A stretch of 64,000 nucleotides of DNA from Margaritispora aquatica (taxonomy: Eukaryota > Ascomycota > Leotiomycetes > Helotiales > Discinellaceae), in NCBI GenBank assembly GCA_007644065.1, contig VJWN01000010.1:310001-374000 (forward strand), in the 5' to 3' direction. A program made the translations under genes and the position numbers. The notes under the pieces were generated by a model that saw nothing but the letters and a program-made list of their open reading frames with translations, searched no databases and was not told the DNA's origin. How positions within the stretch are numbered: the first letter of the stretch is position 1; each line of letters begins with the position of its first letter. Below, in pieces: positions 25,201 through 37,092 of this stretch.

Positions 25201-27128
25201 ATGACTACATGTGGAACTAGGCCTTGGAGATGAGATGAGATGGTTCACTTATACTCGGCATGTTTATTAAGGGAATAAGGGATGCCCCACCATGTCTGAT
25301 TGTGCGGACTTTGGCCTGGACAATGCACAATGGCACAATGCACAAGGCACAATACGGTACCTATACCACACCAAATATCTATAGAGTATAGTTTCTTGGC
25401 GAAACTTTCTTCACGAAACCAACGAACACTTCCACACACTGACATTATTGACCGTTACGGCCGGGCAAGTGGTGCGAGCCGTTGCGCAACTAGACTATAA
25501 TCATGACAGGATCGGCAATTCTGTAAGATATTTTGAAAAATGTTAGCGAGACCATCAAAAAGCATACCGAGATTTGCAAAGAGACTCGACCCACCACCTA
25601 ATATATATATTTCTTTTTTGGCTCTTGGATAGTCACAGGTTCACAGGTTCACAGCCGACTGAGATGAGCCTCACAAAGAAGCAACATACTCACGCCCAAA
25701 GTGTCAATGTTAATCTCTTTTGCAAACATGTCTTTCGTAGGAATCTTCTACAGTGCTCAGTGTGAATTTTGAAAGTTGGATGTATTCAGTAAAATATTGT
25801 ATCAAGACGAAAATGATCTCGTCCACGGCCCGTTTCGCTGCAGTTTATATTAAAATCAAGATGAATGTGCCTCTCCTCAAGGTATATAGGGTCCAATATA
25901 CATGATAAAGGCTAGATCAGGACGTTTTCCCAGCCACCTCAGCTCTCGTGTCATCCTTTTCTCTGCAGATTCCACAGCCGAAGTCCATTCCATAGGCGGG
26001 GGATGGGATATATGCAAGTGCGAGGGAGTGAGTGTTTCGATATACTTTATTCAGTAGAGATGCAAGCAAGTCCACCCCCAATCATTTGTGCTGCCACTTA
26101 AAAAGCTTCCACGGGTCTCTGTCATACAACTTGCTGCACAAGCACTGCGAGCACCAATCACCAACGAAAGGATGCATACAAGAGTTTGTTTGGACAGCTT
26201 TGCATCGTGAGACACGGGTGAAGATGGGATGAAAAAGGCTCAATGTGAAGTACTGGATCAATGAATCCGCTTTCATAGATAGATATAAATATAACGTAAA
26301 GCATCCTCAGCAAACCACTTCAACTAGAACCCAGTTCCAACCCCTCCCCTCCCTTCCCCTCGTAAGCTCCCATGAATAGGTAGATACCTCCTCGTACTCC
26401 TCTCCAGCAACAACAGTACAGTACAGGACATGAGTACTCTGTTGCAAGCAATCCTTTTTGTTCTACGGAGGTACAGTACCTACCTACCTTATGTTCCCCC
26501 TGATCGCCCACTCCCCTAGCTAGTATTTGCCTCAACACTAAGTGAGAAAAAGGATTTGAAACCGATTCTCCGCTATAATTCTCTAGACTGGCTGTCCTTT
26601 ACTTTTGACAGGACGTCACGAATAATAACAAGATCTGCTCGCCTCCTGTGATAATTCGATATTTAATTGCCTGCTTCTTTGGAATTTAGAACTAGACTGG
26701 AACTGGAATTTGAGGAGTGCACGGGGCACCTTCAAAACTTTTGCTTCAGCGTTTCCATCCATCTTGCTTGCTCCTGACGATTTACCCTCATACCTTACCG
26801 TGCCTCCATACCTTTCTTCTTTATTGTTCGTGGCTATATTATTGTGATATCAACCTCTCCACTGACGTGTGGTTTTCTGTCCTTTTCCTTAACCTAGGAC
26901 CACTACCAGCGACCCCCCAACCGTTTTAGGAATAGCTGGTTCTACAGTAGCTTCATTCATCCGCACAACTCTGGACAACCATTCCTCACTACCACTTCTT
27001 TCTTGCCTCCACGACCACCGTCATCACGATTACTCACGGGGCGCTTCTGCTGCGAAACGAACTGCTCAATTCCAGCTGCTGAAGCTGAGAAGACACACCC
27101 GAGACGTTCTCCTGTCCCCCATCGGACC
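22214..27128. other. Gene-poor 4.9 kb stretch
   Basis: No supported gene. There is a short GATTTGGAT-type run near 24200-24230, and GCTCCAACAA is repeated three to four times at 24893-24932. From about 26700 to 27128 the plus strand is pyrimidine-rich and contains a possible leader intron; this is probably the 5' untranslated region of the RRM/R3H gene. Confidence 0.45.
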
Positions 27129-29118
27129 ATGGCTCAGCAGTATGGAGGAGACATGTACTCCTCCTACAACCCCGATCGTAGCCCATCGCGTTCATTTAAT
27201 CTGAATCGCAGCACATCCAGGCAGTTCGACGCCTATGGACAGCAGAATCAGCAAGTCCTATACTCTGCCGACGAGTATCCTCCACAGTTGAACAATGGGA
27301 GATATGAGATGCGGATGCCTGCACCACAGCTGCACAACAACGGATATACTTCTTACGACAACCAAACATGGGGCTATCCTGGACAAAGCAGTATTGTGAA
27401 TGGGTTGAGCCAAACGAGTCGAGTAAAGGCCTCGAGATCTAGAGCGCAACTTCCTACTGTAAGTGTTCCTATACTGTTTGACAGACTCCTTTGCTAACAA
27501 GGCGCAGGAATGGCTCCCACCACTTAGCCAGCAACAACAGCAAGTTCAAGTTCCAAGTGCCTATAACTCCATGGGACAATACACACAGCAATTCCAAAGC
27601 CGTTCTCCCCCCCTTTCTGCTGACGAGGAGCTTATCCCCACTGCGATCGTCATCAAGAACATTCCTTTCGCAGTCAAGAAGGAGCAGCTTGTCCAAATGA
27701 TGACCGATATGGGAATGCCTTTGCCATACGCCTTTAACTACCACTTTGATGCTGGCGTGTTCAGAGGTCTCGCTTTTGCCAATTTCACGAACCCGGAGGA
27801 AACGAAGGAGGTCATTGATCGCATGAACCATATGGAATTACAAGGTCGAAAGCTCCGGGTCGAATACAAGAAGATGTTGCCTCAACAGGAGAGAGAGCGT
27901 ATCGAACGCGACAAGAGAGAGAAGCGTGGCCAGCTGCAAGAGCAACACCAGCCCATAGCTGCAAGTCATGCCCAAAATCCACTACATACACAAGCCTCGA
28001 TGACTTCCTTGGCTTCAAATCACTACCCTACATCTTCGCCTTCACCACAACAAGCGCGAGACAATCTGGGTCTATCTTCGGGTTCGTAAATTTTATCTAT
28101 ACTGCATGCACCAAAACTAACTTCCACAGGTTTTGATTTAAATGACCCCCAAACGCGCCAATATTACGACGAACTTATCGTGTTCAAGATTGGCGACAAA
28201 GAGTCCTTGCGCTTCCCACCATCCGTTACACCCATTGATCGCCGCATTATACACACGCTGGCTCACAACATGGGTCTGGAGCACAGGTCAGAAGGGGAGG
28301 AAGGTCAACGATACATTCAAATCTTCAAAAAACGACCAGCAACTATCACTCCAATTGCTGCTCCAACCCAGACCTACTACGGCAACGAAACCCAGCGTCG
28401 ACAATTGAATCGAGCTGCTACTACTGACTTCAGTGAGACACGGGACCTTGGTAGCATCTACCACACCCTCAATCGACAAGGATCGAATCTACTGGATCTC
28501 CCTAGCTCTCCGGGTATGTCTGGTAACCTCAGTGCGGCTCATAACCTCCGCGCTGCTAAATCTTTTGCCGACTTGCGTTCGTATACCCCATCTCCAGTAC
28601 CATCCACCGCCAGTTTTCCTGCCGGACTCACGCAAAATATCTCCAGATATACTGATTACGGGTATTCAGCAGCTACTGGAACTCCTAGTCTCACTCCCAC
28701 CTCTATTGGAGGGGGAATGACGACCAGAGATCGTGATGACTTCCTGGTCAACAGTCTATCCAGCATGGCCATAGGATATGACCGTCCAAGTGCACAGCGC
28801 CCTAGTGCCAACAGCAGAATTGGTCAAGAACGCGAGGCACATACTACCACCGCTGCTCCTATCGGAAGCCATAGACCTACTAATGGCACTCTGTATGATG
28901 AGGCACCACGCAGTGGTGCAAGCATTGTTCGACAGCCCAACGGTCCTGGTGGGGATTGGGGAGCTGGAAATGGATTTGCGAGACCTCGTCAGAATGGTCA
29001 TGCGAACAGGAGTTCTGGTGAGCTTGATCTGAATAGCTTTGAAAATGGCTGGGATGATAACAGAGCTCAAGACCCAACCGAACGAACCACCGCAACTTCA
29101 ACCGCCCGCTACTTGTAA
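27129..29118 (+). CDS. PIN4: RRM and R3H domain RNA-binding protein (Pin4/Cip-like)
   Basis: An RNA-binding protein resembling S. cerevisiae Pin4/Mdt1 and fission yeast Cip1/Cip2, linked in those yeasts to cell-cycle, checkpoint or stress mRNA control. Exons: 27129-27458, 27508-28081 and 28130-29118, with introns of 49 nt (GTAAGT…CAG) and 48 nt (GTTCGT…CAG, the only donor that keeps frame), giving 630 residues. The RRM spans about residues 155-230: IVIKNIPFAVKKEQL is RNP2-like and FRGLAFANF RNP1-like. It is followed by an Arg/Glu-rich helix. The R3H domain is about 302-372 (IDRRIIHTLAHNMGLEH…RYIQIFKK). The N-terminal 110 residues and the C-terminal 250 are Ser/Gln/Asn-rich and disordered. Start at ATG 27129, as MAQQYGGD; an upstream in-frame extension would begin without an ATG. 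Confidence 0.88.
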
Positions 29119-31831
29119 GGCATTTCTGCCTATGCAGACACCTCACGATCGAATAACGACGACGTTAGATCGAGTTAACGGGGCTTTACGAAGGTATGCT
29201 TCCGAAGCATTTTGATGCACGGAATTGTCTATGCTGTCCCAATCACTCCCTTCTCACGAACTGCATGCTAGAACGGGGAGTTGTCTTGCATTTTTCTTCT
29301 GAACGCAACCTTGTCACATTTCTTATGGCGTTTCTGCAATTTACATCTCCGACTTGTTGTAATTACATTGTTTCTTGAGTGCGTCTATCCGTTTGGATTT
29401 GACCGGTTGGACACCTACACCACACCCTTACAAATCGTTCGCCATTGTTTCCAGTATATATACACGGATTCAAGGAGGAACATGACCTTTACGGATGAAT
29501 GAACGACAATGGACGAGGTTACGTCCGTTGTCAATTCTTGTCTCGATGCCCAAAAATATACCTTTGACGACTACCCAAAAATTAATTCGAAAGGATACAG
29601 CAATTGGGCAACCATCACGAATTATGCCGTACGACTCACTTATTAGCATACGGAGAATGGGCTTGAATTTATCTACCTAATACTGGCTTTGCATTACCAC
29701 CTGCAAGCCTCATCACTACTGGATACGCTTCTCGAACCGTCTTCTTCCTACCAACAGGAAGAAAGCATCCTCAACTTTCGCCTATGATTGACTACTTCGG
29801 TAGTCTTTGAAATCAATTGGCTTTTTCTTCGAATACAATCATGCATTCGAAAGGGAGAACACGCTGGAATTATATGCTTGCTTGCCCTTGCTGCGAGATA
29901 TTATTTGCAGTTGGAACTGGGAAAGAGGATAACGACGCTGTTGATTCTCTGTACTCTACAACCATGGTTGAAGCTGCTTTTAGGAACGCGCGTGTTTTCA
30001 AATTTATTTGCTTTCAATTTTCAGTACTTGCTCCAATTTGGAACTTGGCTTCTCTTTCGCACTGCGAGCTTCCCTGTGCACTCGAACCTATTTGCCCACT
30101 TACTACTCGGTGGATCAACTGGCAATCATATCTAGGAATGATGTCATGTTTGAATCAATTGTAGTTTGTCTGCAGCTTTTACGGATCGATGTTCCTGTCG
30201 AATCTATTGTGGATCACCTGCTACCTTCTGGATCAACTGGCAATCCTGTCCAGGAATTTTGCCATGTTTGAATCAGCTGTGGCTAGAATGCTACTTTGGG
30301 AATCCGGGAACAATGTCCACTGCCAATTTTGAACCTACCGTGGATCACCTGCTACCTTATGGATCACATAGCAATCATTATGATGTATGATTGCCATGCT
30401 TGAATCAGCTGTAGCTTGAACGTCACCTTTGGGAATCAATAAACCGGCAGTATTTGTTCGTTGGGTGGCTATCTTCGCTTTGCTATTACAGATGAACTAT
30501 GTTGATGAATGAGACGGAGGAGTACAAGAAAGAATATCTGTTTTTTAATCAAAGAAGTTTCTATCTGTTTTGTGATTGATGGATAACTATCGATCGATTG
30601 GCGTTTTGGACTTGGGAATCATATATTGGATACAGTCGATTTGGACGACGACGAGAAGTACGACGGACTGAGCTACTCGTCAACGGACTAGACTAGGTTG
30701 AGCTGAACTGAGATGGGAGGTGTGCGGGTTTAAAGCTCCCTTAGGTATCTAACACTCAGATTTAACATCGACCGCATGGCAATTTAAATTCAGTTTTACT
30801 TTACTTCACTTTACTTTATTTGACACTGAGGTTTTTCCTTTCGTTTCCAGATTCTACCTCCCTAATATCTGATCGAGTGACTTATGTGATTTTATGGATC
30901 ATGTAACATTTGTGGATCTTCATTCCATAAGGTACCTAAGGTATGTGCATCGAGCTAGTGCTCTCAAGGCCATTGCGTGTCTATCCAGGTAGCTTTCTCA
31001 ATGTAGGTAGATGTAAGATTACATGCATGAGCATGAGCATGAACACTACTCTTGCTAAGAAGGGATCCCGCCATTACCTTACTCGCCACCTGCATATCCA
31101 TCCAGCCATCCAGCAATCCAACAGACCTGTCTTCCCTTTTTATCTTCCCCATCCTTTCCTTGCCTTCCCTGTTCTCACCTACTTTCCTCCATCCATCCCT
31201 TCTTACCTCCCCTACCACGCACACCACACGCACTCATGAAGCCTTTGGTAATAGACCTAGCTAGAAGCTCTCGATGTTATTGCTAACCGCTGATGAAGCT
31301 GAGAATCACGTTGTTCTCGTGCGATTGCCCGCTCCGCCGCGGCCGTGGTGTCTTCTCTGTGCTGCTGCTGAGGGGAAGGCACGCCGGAGCTTTGGGGGCT
31401 GTTGAGTATCTTGAGTAGGAGGATGCTGAGGATGCTGAGTCGTGAGGATGGGTTTCGCTGCTTGGTTTACTTGGTGGGGTTTGGTGTATGGTTTGGATTC
31501 TTGCTGGCTGTGGGTTTCATTCAGATGTTCACCTTGCTCTCGAGATTGAGATTCAAGCTGAGACTCGGTTCGTTCAAGCGCCTCGAGTGAGATACCATCT
31601 CCTCTCGACTACCACGCTGATAGGAATTCGAAATTTCCAGTATGTCGGGCTAATGTCCTTCCTGCAAGCTCCTTGCTCCACGTGCAGACCGCAACGATGG
31701 CACTGGCGTCTGAGATGGCGTGACTACCTTCAATTGACCCAGTGGCTTGAAGATGGGGAGAGCTGGCAAGACTGGGAGAGGTGTGTAGTCAAATAGTGGT
31801 CTCTCTGGCATATGGAGACTTGATCTCGAGT
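29119..31831. other. Intergenic stretch with degenerate repeats
   Basis: No supported gene on either strand. It contains the tandem repeat at 30072-30440 and a short CATGAG run near 31025-31045. The rest is unremarkable. Confidence 0.45.
30072..30440. repeat. Degenerate tandem repeat, about 118-131 bp, three copies
   Basis: The block TGGATCAACTGGCAATC recurs at 30111 and 30229, and as TGGATCACATAGCAATC at 30360. Each copy is followed by CATG[T/C]TTGAATCA and preceded by a CGAA[C/T]CTA…CTACC stretch. Spacings are 118 and 131 bp. Copies 2 and 3 share GTGGATCACCTGCTACCTT exactly. Confidence 0.75.
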
Positions 31832-32595
31832 CTAGATCCAGACTCGGATTATTCTCACTCGGCACCTCGCCTTCCCAAAAATGCCCCTCCGCATACTCCA
31901 CTTCCCCTTGACACTTTCCTTGCGGGCTAACACAGTGGTATCTCGCTCGAAATCACGGGCTCGGGCACTATGAATCGAATCTAATCCTCGAGTCAACTTT
32001 CGAGATGGCGCGGTGTCTCCCTGCCCTGTTGATATCCAACGTATGGGGTTTTCCTCATCCTCTTCGTCTCGGACTTGGCATCGACCTCTTCTTCTTGGGA
32101 GGTGGATATTCGGGTTCGCGAGGAGGATTTGCGAGGTTTGACGTTTCTCTTGCTGTTGAAAAGGCAGTTTAGCGCTCCCCATTCTCAACTTTGGCTTTGC
32201 TTTTGCTGTAGACTTTCCTCTTGTCCTTGGCATGTATGTCGTCGATACATTTGAACCCAATTCCCCACTCAAGACGGACGCTGAAGCTGGCGCTGGCGCT
32301 GAATCCGACAGGATCGAGACGAGCCCCACCCACCATCAACATAGGTGTAGGTGTGTTGAGGTGCCATTGCAGAAGATTCGTGCGAGATGTGAAGTGGGAG
32401 GGGAAGTGCTTTGTTGTTCTCGGCGTAGAGATGGGTGGTAGCTGCTAAGTTATGCGAACGTGAATGAGAACGCGAATGTGATTGTAATTGCAGGTGATGT
32501 TGAGGGTGGAGTTGAAATTGGAATTGAGGTTGCGGTTGCGGTTGAGGCTGTGGTTGTGGCCGAGTGAGAGGGAAGGATGCGTATGTTTTGCTCAT
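31832..32595 (-). CDS. Hypothetical low-complexity protein
   Basis: Not recognised. An ATG at 32595 opens a frame rich in PQ dipeptides and then in SHSRSHSR. A 53-nt intron (32281-32333, GTGGGT…CAG) joins it in phase to a second frame that stops at 31832, giving about 236 residues. The second exon is basic and Ser/Arg-rich, with a patch RRRGRCQVRDEEDEENP. The frame at 31650-31901 could be a further exon but needs a different splice. Codon content is biased and nothing confirms expression, so this may be chance or a degraded gene. Confidence 0.35.
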
Positions 32596-33450
32596 CTTCT
32601 GTACTTTTATGTTACTTTTCTGTGCGCACGGTCTTGGCTTGCTTTGAATAATTGAAGTGGTTCAATTTTTCAGAAAATGAATTGCGATGGCGAGGCGTTG
32701 ATTCACTCGTCTTTGTTTATGCTGTCTCGCTTATAGCAAATAGTAAGGTGAAGTGTAGGTGACGAACAAGAAGTTGATATGCTTCAGAATTGATAGAGGA
32801 TATCAAGTTTGGTAAGATTAGTTTCCTATGAACCGCTTTGTGTTATGGATTATTTATATATCATTACAAACTGTGAAGTGCTGAATCACACTCATGAAAT
32901 TTCATGATTGCCCTCTTAAGTAACCTAGCCACACTCACAACATTTCGGGAAATTGATAGAGCATGACTGCATGACTTCTGGGTGATAAGTAAGCTCCCCA
33001 TACCATGCTCCTTATCCGAAGTGCACACGCATACACCGGGATCCTTCTAACTCCAACTTCCTCTTACTAACTCAACCTAACTTTGTCCGACTTTCGTGGA
33101 AGCTATCTTCTCATCTTCATCGATGACAAGACGCGCCATCGCCATCTTAAGTCGTGTTAGTCCTTTGCTCATCGCCTCGGACTTGTCAATAAGAAATCAA
33201 AATTACCCTTAGCATTCAGGGGGTGTTTATTATAGGATTTCCCTCGCATGTTCCCAAATCCTTATGATTCTATTGACCAAATTAGTGGAAGAAGTATAAG
33301 GAGAAAGTCACAAACTACAGGTGCGTCGCTCCACGATAAGCACTTCCCACAATCCATAAATTCCTGGGATTCAGATTTGGGGACAGAGTGAAGTTTTATG
33401 CGCCGGTCTAAATGATCTCGTGTCTTATACTTGCTTTCTCATCGATTGTA
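32596..33450. other. Intergenic stretch
   Basis: I see nothing beyond short chance frames. Confidence 0.5.
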
Positions 33451-34163
33451 TCAATTTGCCCTCTCGTTTGAGTGGGATCTCATGTGGTTACTTAAGGCAG
33501 TTTGCCTCTCGAAATCCCTTCGGCATTGATCACAAGAATGCGTTCTCTCGCTTAAAGGAGGTAGCGTATCTAACATCAAGCTACGATCCTTATCATCCGA
33601 CATTGAGCTCTGATTGTGGTTATATTGATCATCTGAGTGAACCGGCATGTGTTGAGTTAGAGCAAACTTCTGCCCAAAAATAGGTGAGCATTGATCGCAT
33701 TTATGTGACTCATCATTTATATGAACCGCCCTAGCCTGTGTCTATTGAAGTTATGTCTCCTTGTAAAAGAATGTGGGCACTGGGTCGCATCTATACTGGT
33801 TGATATTTGAGGGCTTCGCTTGTGTCGAAATAATTCAGATTTACTGTCAAATCCCTTTGGGCATTGATCACATTTGGAATATCTATCGGTTCAGAGCAGC
33901 TTTTGATCAGATCGTCGATTTCTCGCGAATCACTAAGTCGATGCAGTAGCTACTTACCTTTCGGAAGCTAGGAATGTCAACCCAACATGGCTCCGCCCAT
34001 TGTATAATTCCTCCAGCTTTGAGTTGTACGTCCTAATAGTGAAGGTAACCGCGACAGAGCGACGTTGAAATGCCAGAGAAAGCTTAGTGATGTATAGGCC
34101 AACCTTGAGTCTAAACATAGTTTCCAACAATTCTCGAAAATGATCTAGCTTCTTCACCAACAT
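33451..34163 (-). pseudogene. Degraded C2H2 zinc-finger gene
   Basis: One exon (34163-33958), itself continuing upstream of its first ATG, joins across a 75-nt GTAAGT…TAG intron (33883-33957) to a finger exon. Finger 1 is intact in its Cys pair (KCDQCPKGFDSKSELFRH). Finger 2 has lost its first Cys (TQCPHSFTRRHNFNRH), and the frame ends at a TAA at 33717-33719. Two further fingers are in another frame: KCDQCSPIFGQKFALTQH and the perfect CDQCRRDFERQTALSNHMRSH, ending in TGA at 33451. The same CDQC signature in three fingers shows they belong together. The frame break near 33720-33740 suggests a frameshifted relic of a fungal C2H2 regulator. A missed intron remains possible. Confidence 0.55.
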
Positions 34164-34691
34164 AGCCTCAGGATCAATATATAGCTACAAAAATAAGAGC
34201 TATTAACACGAAGAAGACGAACCAAATCCATGGTGATATAACGATAATTCATTGAAGAAACTGCGCGGGATCCTACAATAGTGAAACGGAAGAGGGTGAA
34301 AAGTAGGCAAAATCATGTGATTACCTAAGCGAGAACCACTCCGCCCGCTACATACCAGGTGCTTGATCTTATAGACCCCTATGTTCACAGGACTCATTTA
34401 ATACAGAACCCATATTTAAGTAGCGAACTAATTAATGAAGCTTCATACTGAGAGGCAGGTATAGAGATATTTTCAGTGCTTCATATAGCTGTATTTAAGA
34501 ACTACTGAATATGTCTACACACAAGTATTCAGCTTTCCAGTTTCCCATCCAAACACACTCAACCAAAGCTCCGAGCAAAAGAAACATCAAGCAAAAAAGA
34601 AGAAAGCCAAATCCTTTCAACAAACAACAAAACCGACGGGAACTAACTCTGCCATCCACTATCCACCTCGCCCAGAACCTTCTGCCTGAGT
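34164..34691. other. Possible upstream exons of the zinc-finger relic
   Basis: The minus strand stays open just upstream of 34163 (LYIDPEAMLVKKLDH) to a TAG-type acceptor near 34185. Earlier exons may lie at 34200-34400, but I could not define them. Confidence 0.3.
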
Positions 34692-35146
34692 CTAGTCCAC
34701 ACTCCTACACTCCGCGAGCGCAGCAGTATAATTCCCCACAAGAGCAACCCCGCAAGCCGTAAAGCTAGCGAGTTCCAAAATAGTTGTCGTCCCCAACGTA
34801 ACCGCATCAACAGCCAAAGCAGCAACGCCGCATGCCACCACCTCCGCCAACGCTACCGTGAGCTTGCCATCACGGCATTGTCGGCAATCCGCGGAAACGC
34901 ATCTGTTTGTGCCTTGCTCCTCTGTCAGACGACGACCACGGTAGCTCTGGGATGCGTCGTCACGCGCGGCGTCGAGGATCTCCTCGATTGCGAGGAGGGC
35001 TTTAGCGAGCACGAGGTCTTGGCGAGCCGTGAGGACGGCAGCGGAAATGCCGGTGATGTCGTGGAGAGTGAGAGCTGCAGCAGAAATTGCTGTGGAAAAA
35101 ATTGGAGGGTGAAAAGGGTGGAGATGACAGTGTTTGTGAATTGCAT
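34692..35146 (-). pseudogene. Small secreted protein gene with early frameshift
   Basis: The ATG at 35146 begins a signal-peptide-like stretch (MQFTNTVISTLFTL). The long downstream frame (AISAAALTLHDITGISAAVL… to the stop at 34692) is one register away. The shift falls at or beside the run CCAATTTTTTCC (about 35097-35108). No intron with usable signals repairs it. The downstream part is alpha-helical and Ala/Leu-rich, with cysteines in CVSADCRQCRDGK, VACGVAAL, FTACGVALV and LAEC. About 151 residues would result if read continuously. I do not recognise the family. Either a real frame-disrupting indel or a homopolymer sequencing error would explain it. Confidence 0.5.
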
Positions 35147-36176
35147 TGTGAGGTTTTGTTGTGATATAGTAGGCTTTTGGATTGGTACTTTGGTTAAGAT
35201 TGAGGAGCCGAAGTATCTGCTGAAGGTGAGTGAAAAGAAAGATGCCGATACAGATGGTAATGAGTAATATCAGCCCAGGAAACTTGCAGGAACCTATATA
35301 CTACATCAATTGATGCTGAAAGTGAGTAAATCATCAGCCCTCGCAGCCACCAGCTACGACCGAGATCCTCGGTCTTGAATCTCACAAGTTAAGAGCACAC
35401 GCTCAAGTGTTTCAAAAAAATGATATTGTCAAGACAACTGGTGCTAAACAAGACAATACAATATTTACTAAACAAATATTTGACTTTTCGAATAGTCTCC
35501 AAGATTCTACAAGTAATCCGAGCTGACATACAGAAAGCTCTTTCGGGCCACGACTGTGTCATATCTCATGCAAGGAAGCGCATAGCTACTTCTTGAACGT
35601 TCGCCAAGATTATTCTTCTCAAGCGAGTCGTCAAACTTGGCATTATGCACGCAATGACTATCAGACGGGTGGTCGCCTTAAGCTTAAGTTCGGATGATCC
35701 GGTAGCGATTGACTTTCGTCTATTTCAAGACTCGATTGTGCGAAACAGAGATCAAGGAATCTGCGTTGGAAGGTTAAAATGCAGTTTAGGCTTGAAACCC
35801 AGATGCCGTTATTGTGTAAATTGGCCTTAGTGCATTGCTACGTGGACACAGCCCCAGCTTGATGGCTGCGGAGTATAATGATAGCTATGTCTACCTTTAG
35901 TGTTTCTGAATTGTGATGTTGGCGGTTTCAATGCTCGGCTCGGCTAACTTAGCAAAGCTGTCGTGCTAATGTCGAGCAGGTGGTTGATTATCTTGAGCCC
36001 TCGAAGGATGACATTGGTATGTCGGATATGCAAGACTGCAACTTGGAGGAATTGACTCTGTGTTTCTGGATATATAAGTCACCTTCCCTTTGCGTATTCA
36101 TCTTTCATTATTTTCATCCTTAACAGCACCAGCACCAGCACCAGCATCAGTATTCCTCCACAAAAAACTAAACAAC
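35147..36176. other. Intergenic stretch
   Basis: No gene seen. Its right end is the promoter and leader of the Cys-rich secreted protein gene, including a TATA-like element and an ACCAGC/CACCAG microsatellite (36124-36150). Confidence 0.5.
36071..36078 (+). promoter_or_regulatory. TATA-like element of the Cys-rich secreted protein gene
   Basis: TATATAAG lies about 100 bp before the start codon at 36177, a usual distance for a strongly regulated fungal gene with a short leader. Confidence 0.5.
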
Positions 36177-36483
36177 ATGAAGATCACCTCACTCACCCTC
36201 TTCATCCTCACTCTCACCACGTACGTCTTCACAACGCCCCACACTCAACTTACATGGTCATAGCTCCACCACAGCGTACAACTGCCGCTGTTTCTTCCCA
36301 GACAACACCACCGGCGCAGCCACGGGCAGCGCGCGGCTCTGCGGTCCTAAAGGCGGCAGGCTCAGCTCTGATGGGCATATTTGCATGGATCTGCCAGCGC
36401 CATACACGGATGCCGATTGCGTGGCTTATCTCAACAATGAGCCTGGATGGCAGGCGAGCTGCCATTTGACTCCAAGGAAGTGA
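36177..36483 (+). CDS. Small secreted cysteine-rich protein (effector-like)
   Basis: An 87-residue secreted protein split by a 43-nt intron (36221-36263, GTACGT…CATAG). Exon 1 (36177-36220) encodes most of the signal peptide MKITSLTLFILTLTTSTTA; exon 2 (36264-36483) encodes the mature chain of about 68 residues. There are six cysteines: YNCRC near the new N-terminus, LCGP, HICMD, DADC and ASCH. This suggests three disulfides in a compact extracellular fold. The splice removes nothing but the intron and keeps frame through to the TGA at 36481. The gene has a TATA element 100 bp upstream. Small size, secretion and cysteine content are typical of candidate effectors or antimicrobial proteins of fungi, but no specific family is recognised and the role is inference. 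Confidence 0.75.
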
Positions 36484-37092
36484 GGTGGTAGATGTTAGTT
36501 TGGTTAGATATCGTGCGCAAGGTGACGCCTGAAGATTTGGAACTGTGGGTTATGGAGGATGGGACTGTGAGGTTAGAAGTTATGGTGGACTAGACGTCAG
36601 CTCGCTTGTGGGTTGCTGGGTTTCGCTTCGGATATGGCCACAGGAAGCAAGCAGCTTTGTGCTGTCAATTCATTTCAATTCAACTATCTCAAGTCTCGCT
36701 GTGGTATCAGAGCAGGCTCAATCCAGACGAGAACAAACATTCCAATCTCTCCAACGTCTATCCTCTTTATCCGTGTTGAGAATGAGGACATCTTCGCCAA
36801 AAACTCCATGCCAAGTCCATATCTGGACCAATTTGCGCCAAGTATCAAATATCCTGCCTGCCTAAATTCTCACTCGCCCAGGTGCATTTGTATGCATTTA
36901 GTCCTCCATGTACGCCTCATACCCATTTTTCATGTCTCATTCCATCGCATCGAATTGCGTTTCATTCATCAGAGCATAAGTCGACCAGAACCAAACTCCC
37001 ACAGCAACATTTGTCAACTAAGTCGCAAACACTTCTCTATTTCTTTGGTTCGACAAAAAAATGAAAACGACGCGGAAAAAGGATCCATCTGC
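36484..37092. other. Intergenic stretch
   Basis: It separates the secreted-protein gene from the 3' end of HSF1. A 178-codon plus frame (36613-37149) overlaps the HSF1 end and shows no domain. Confidence 0.5.
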
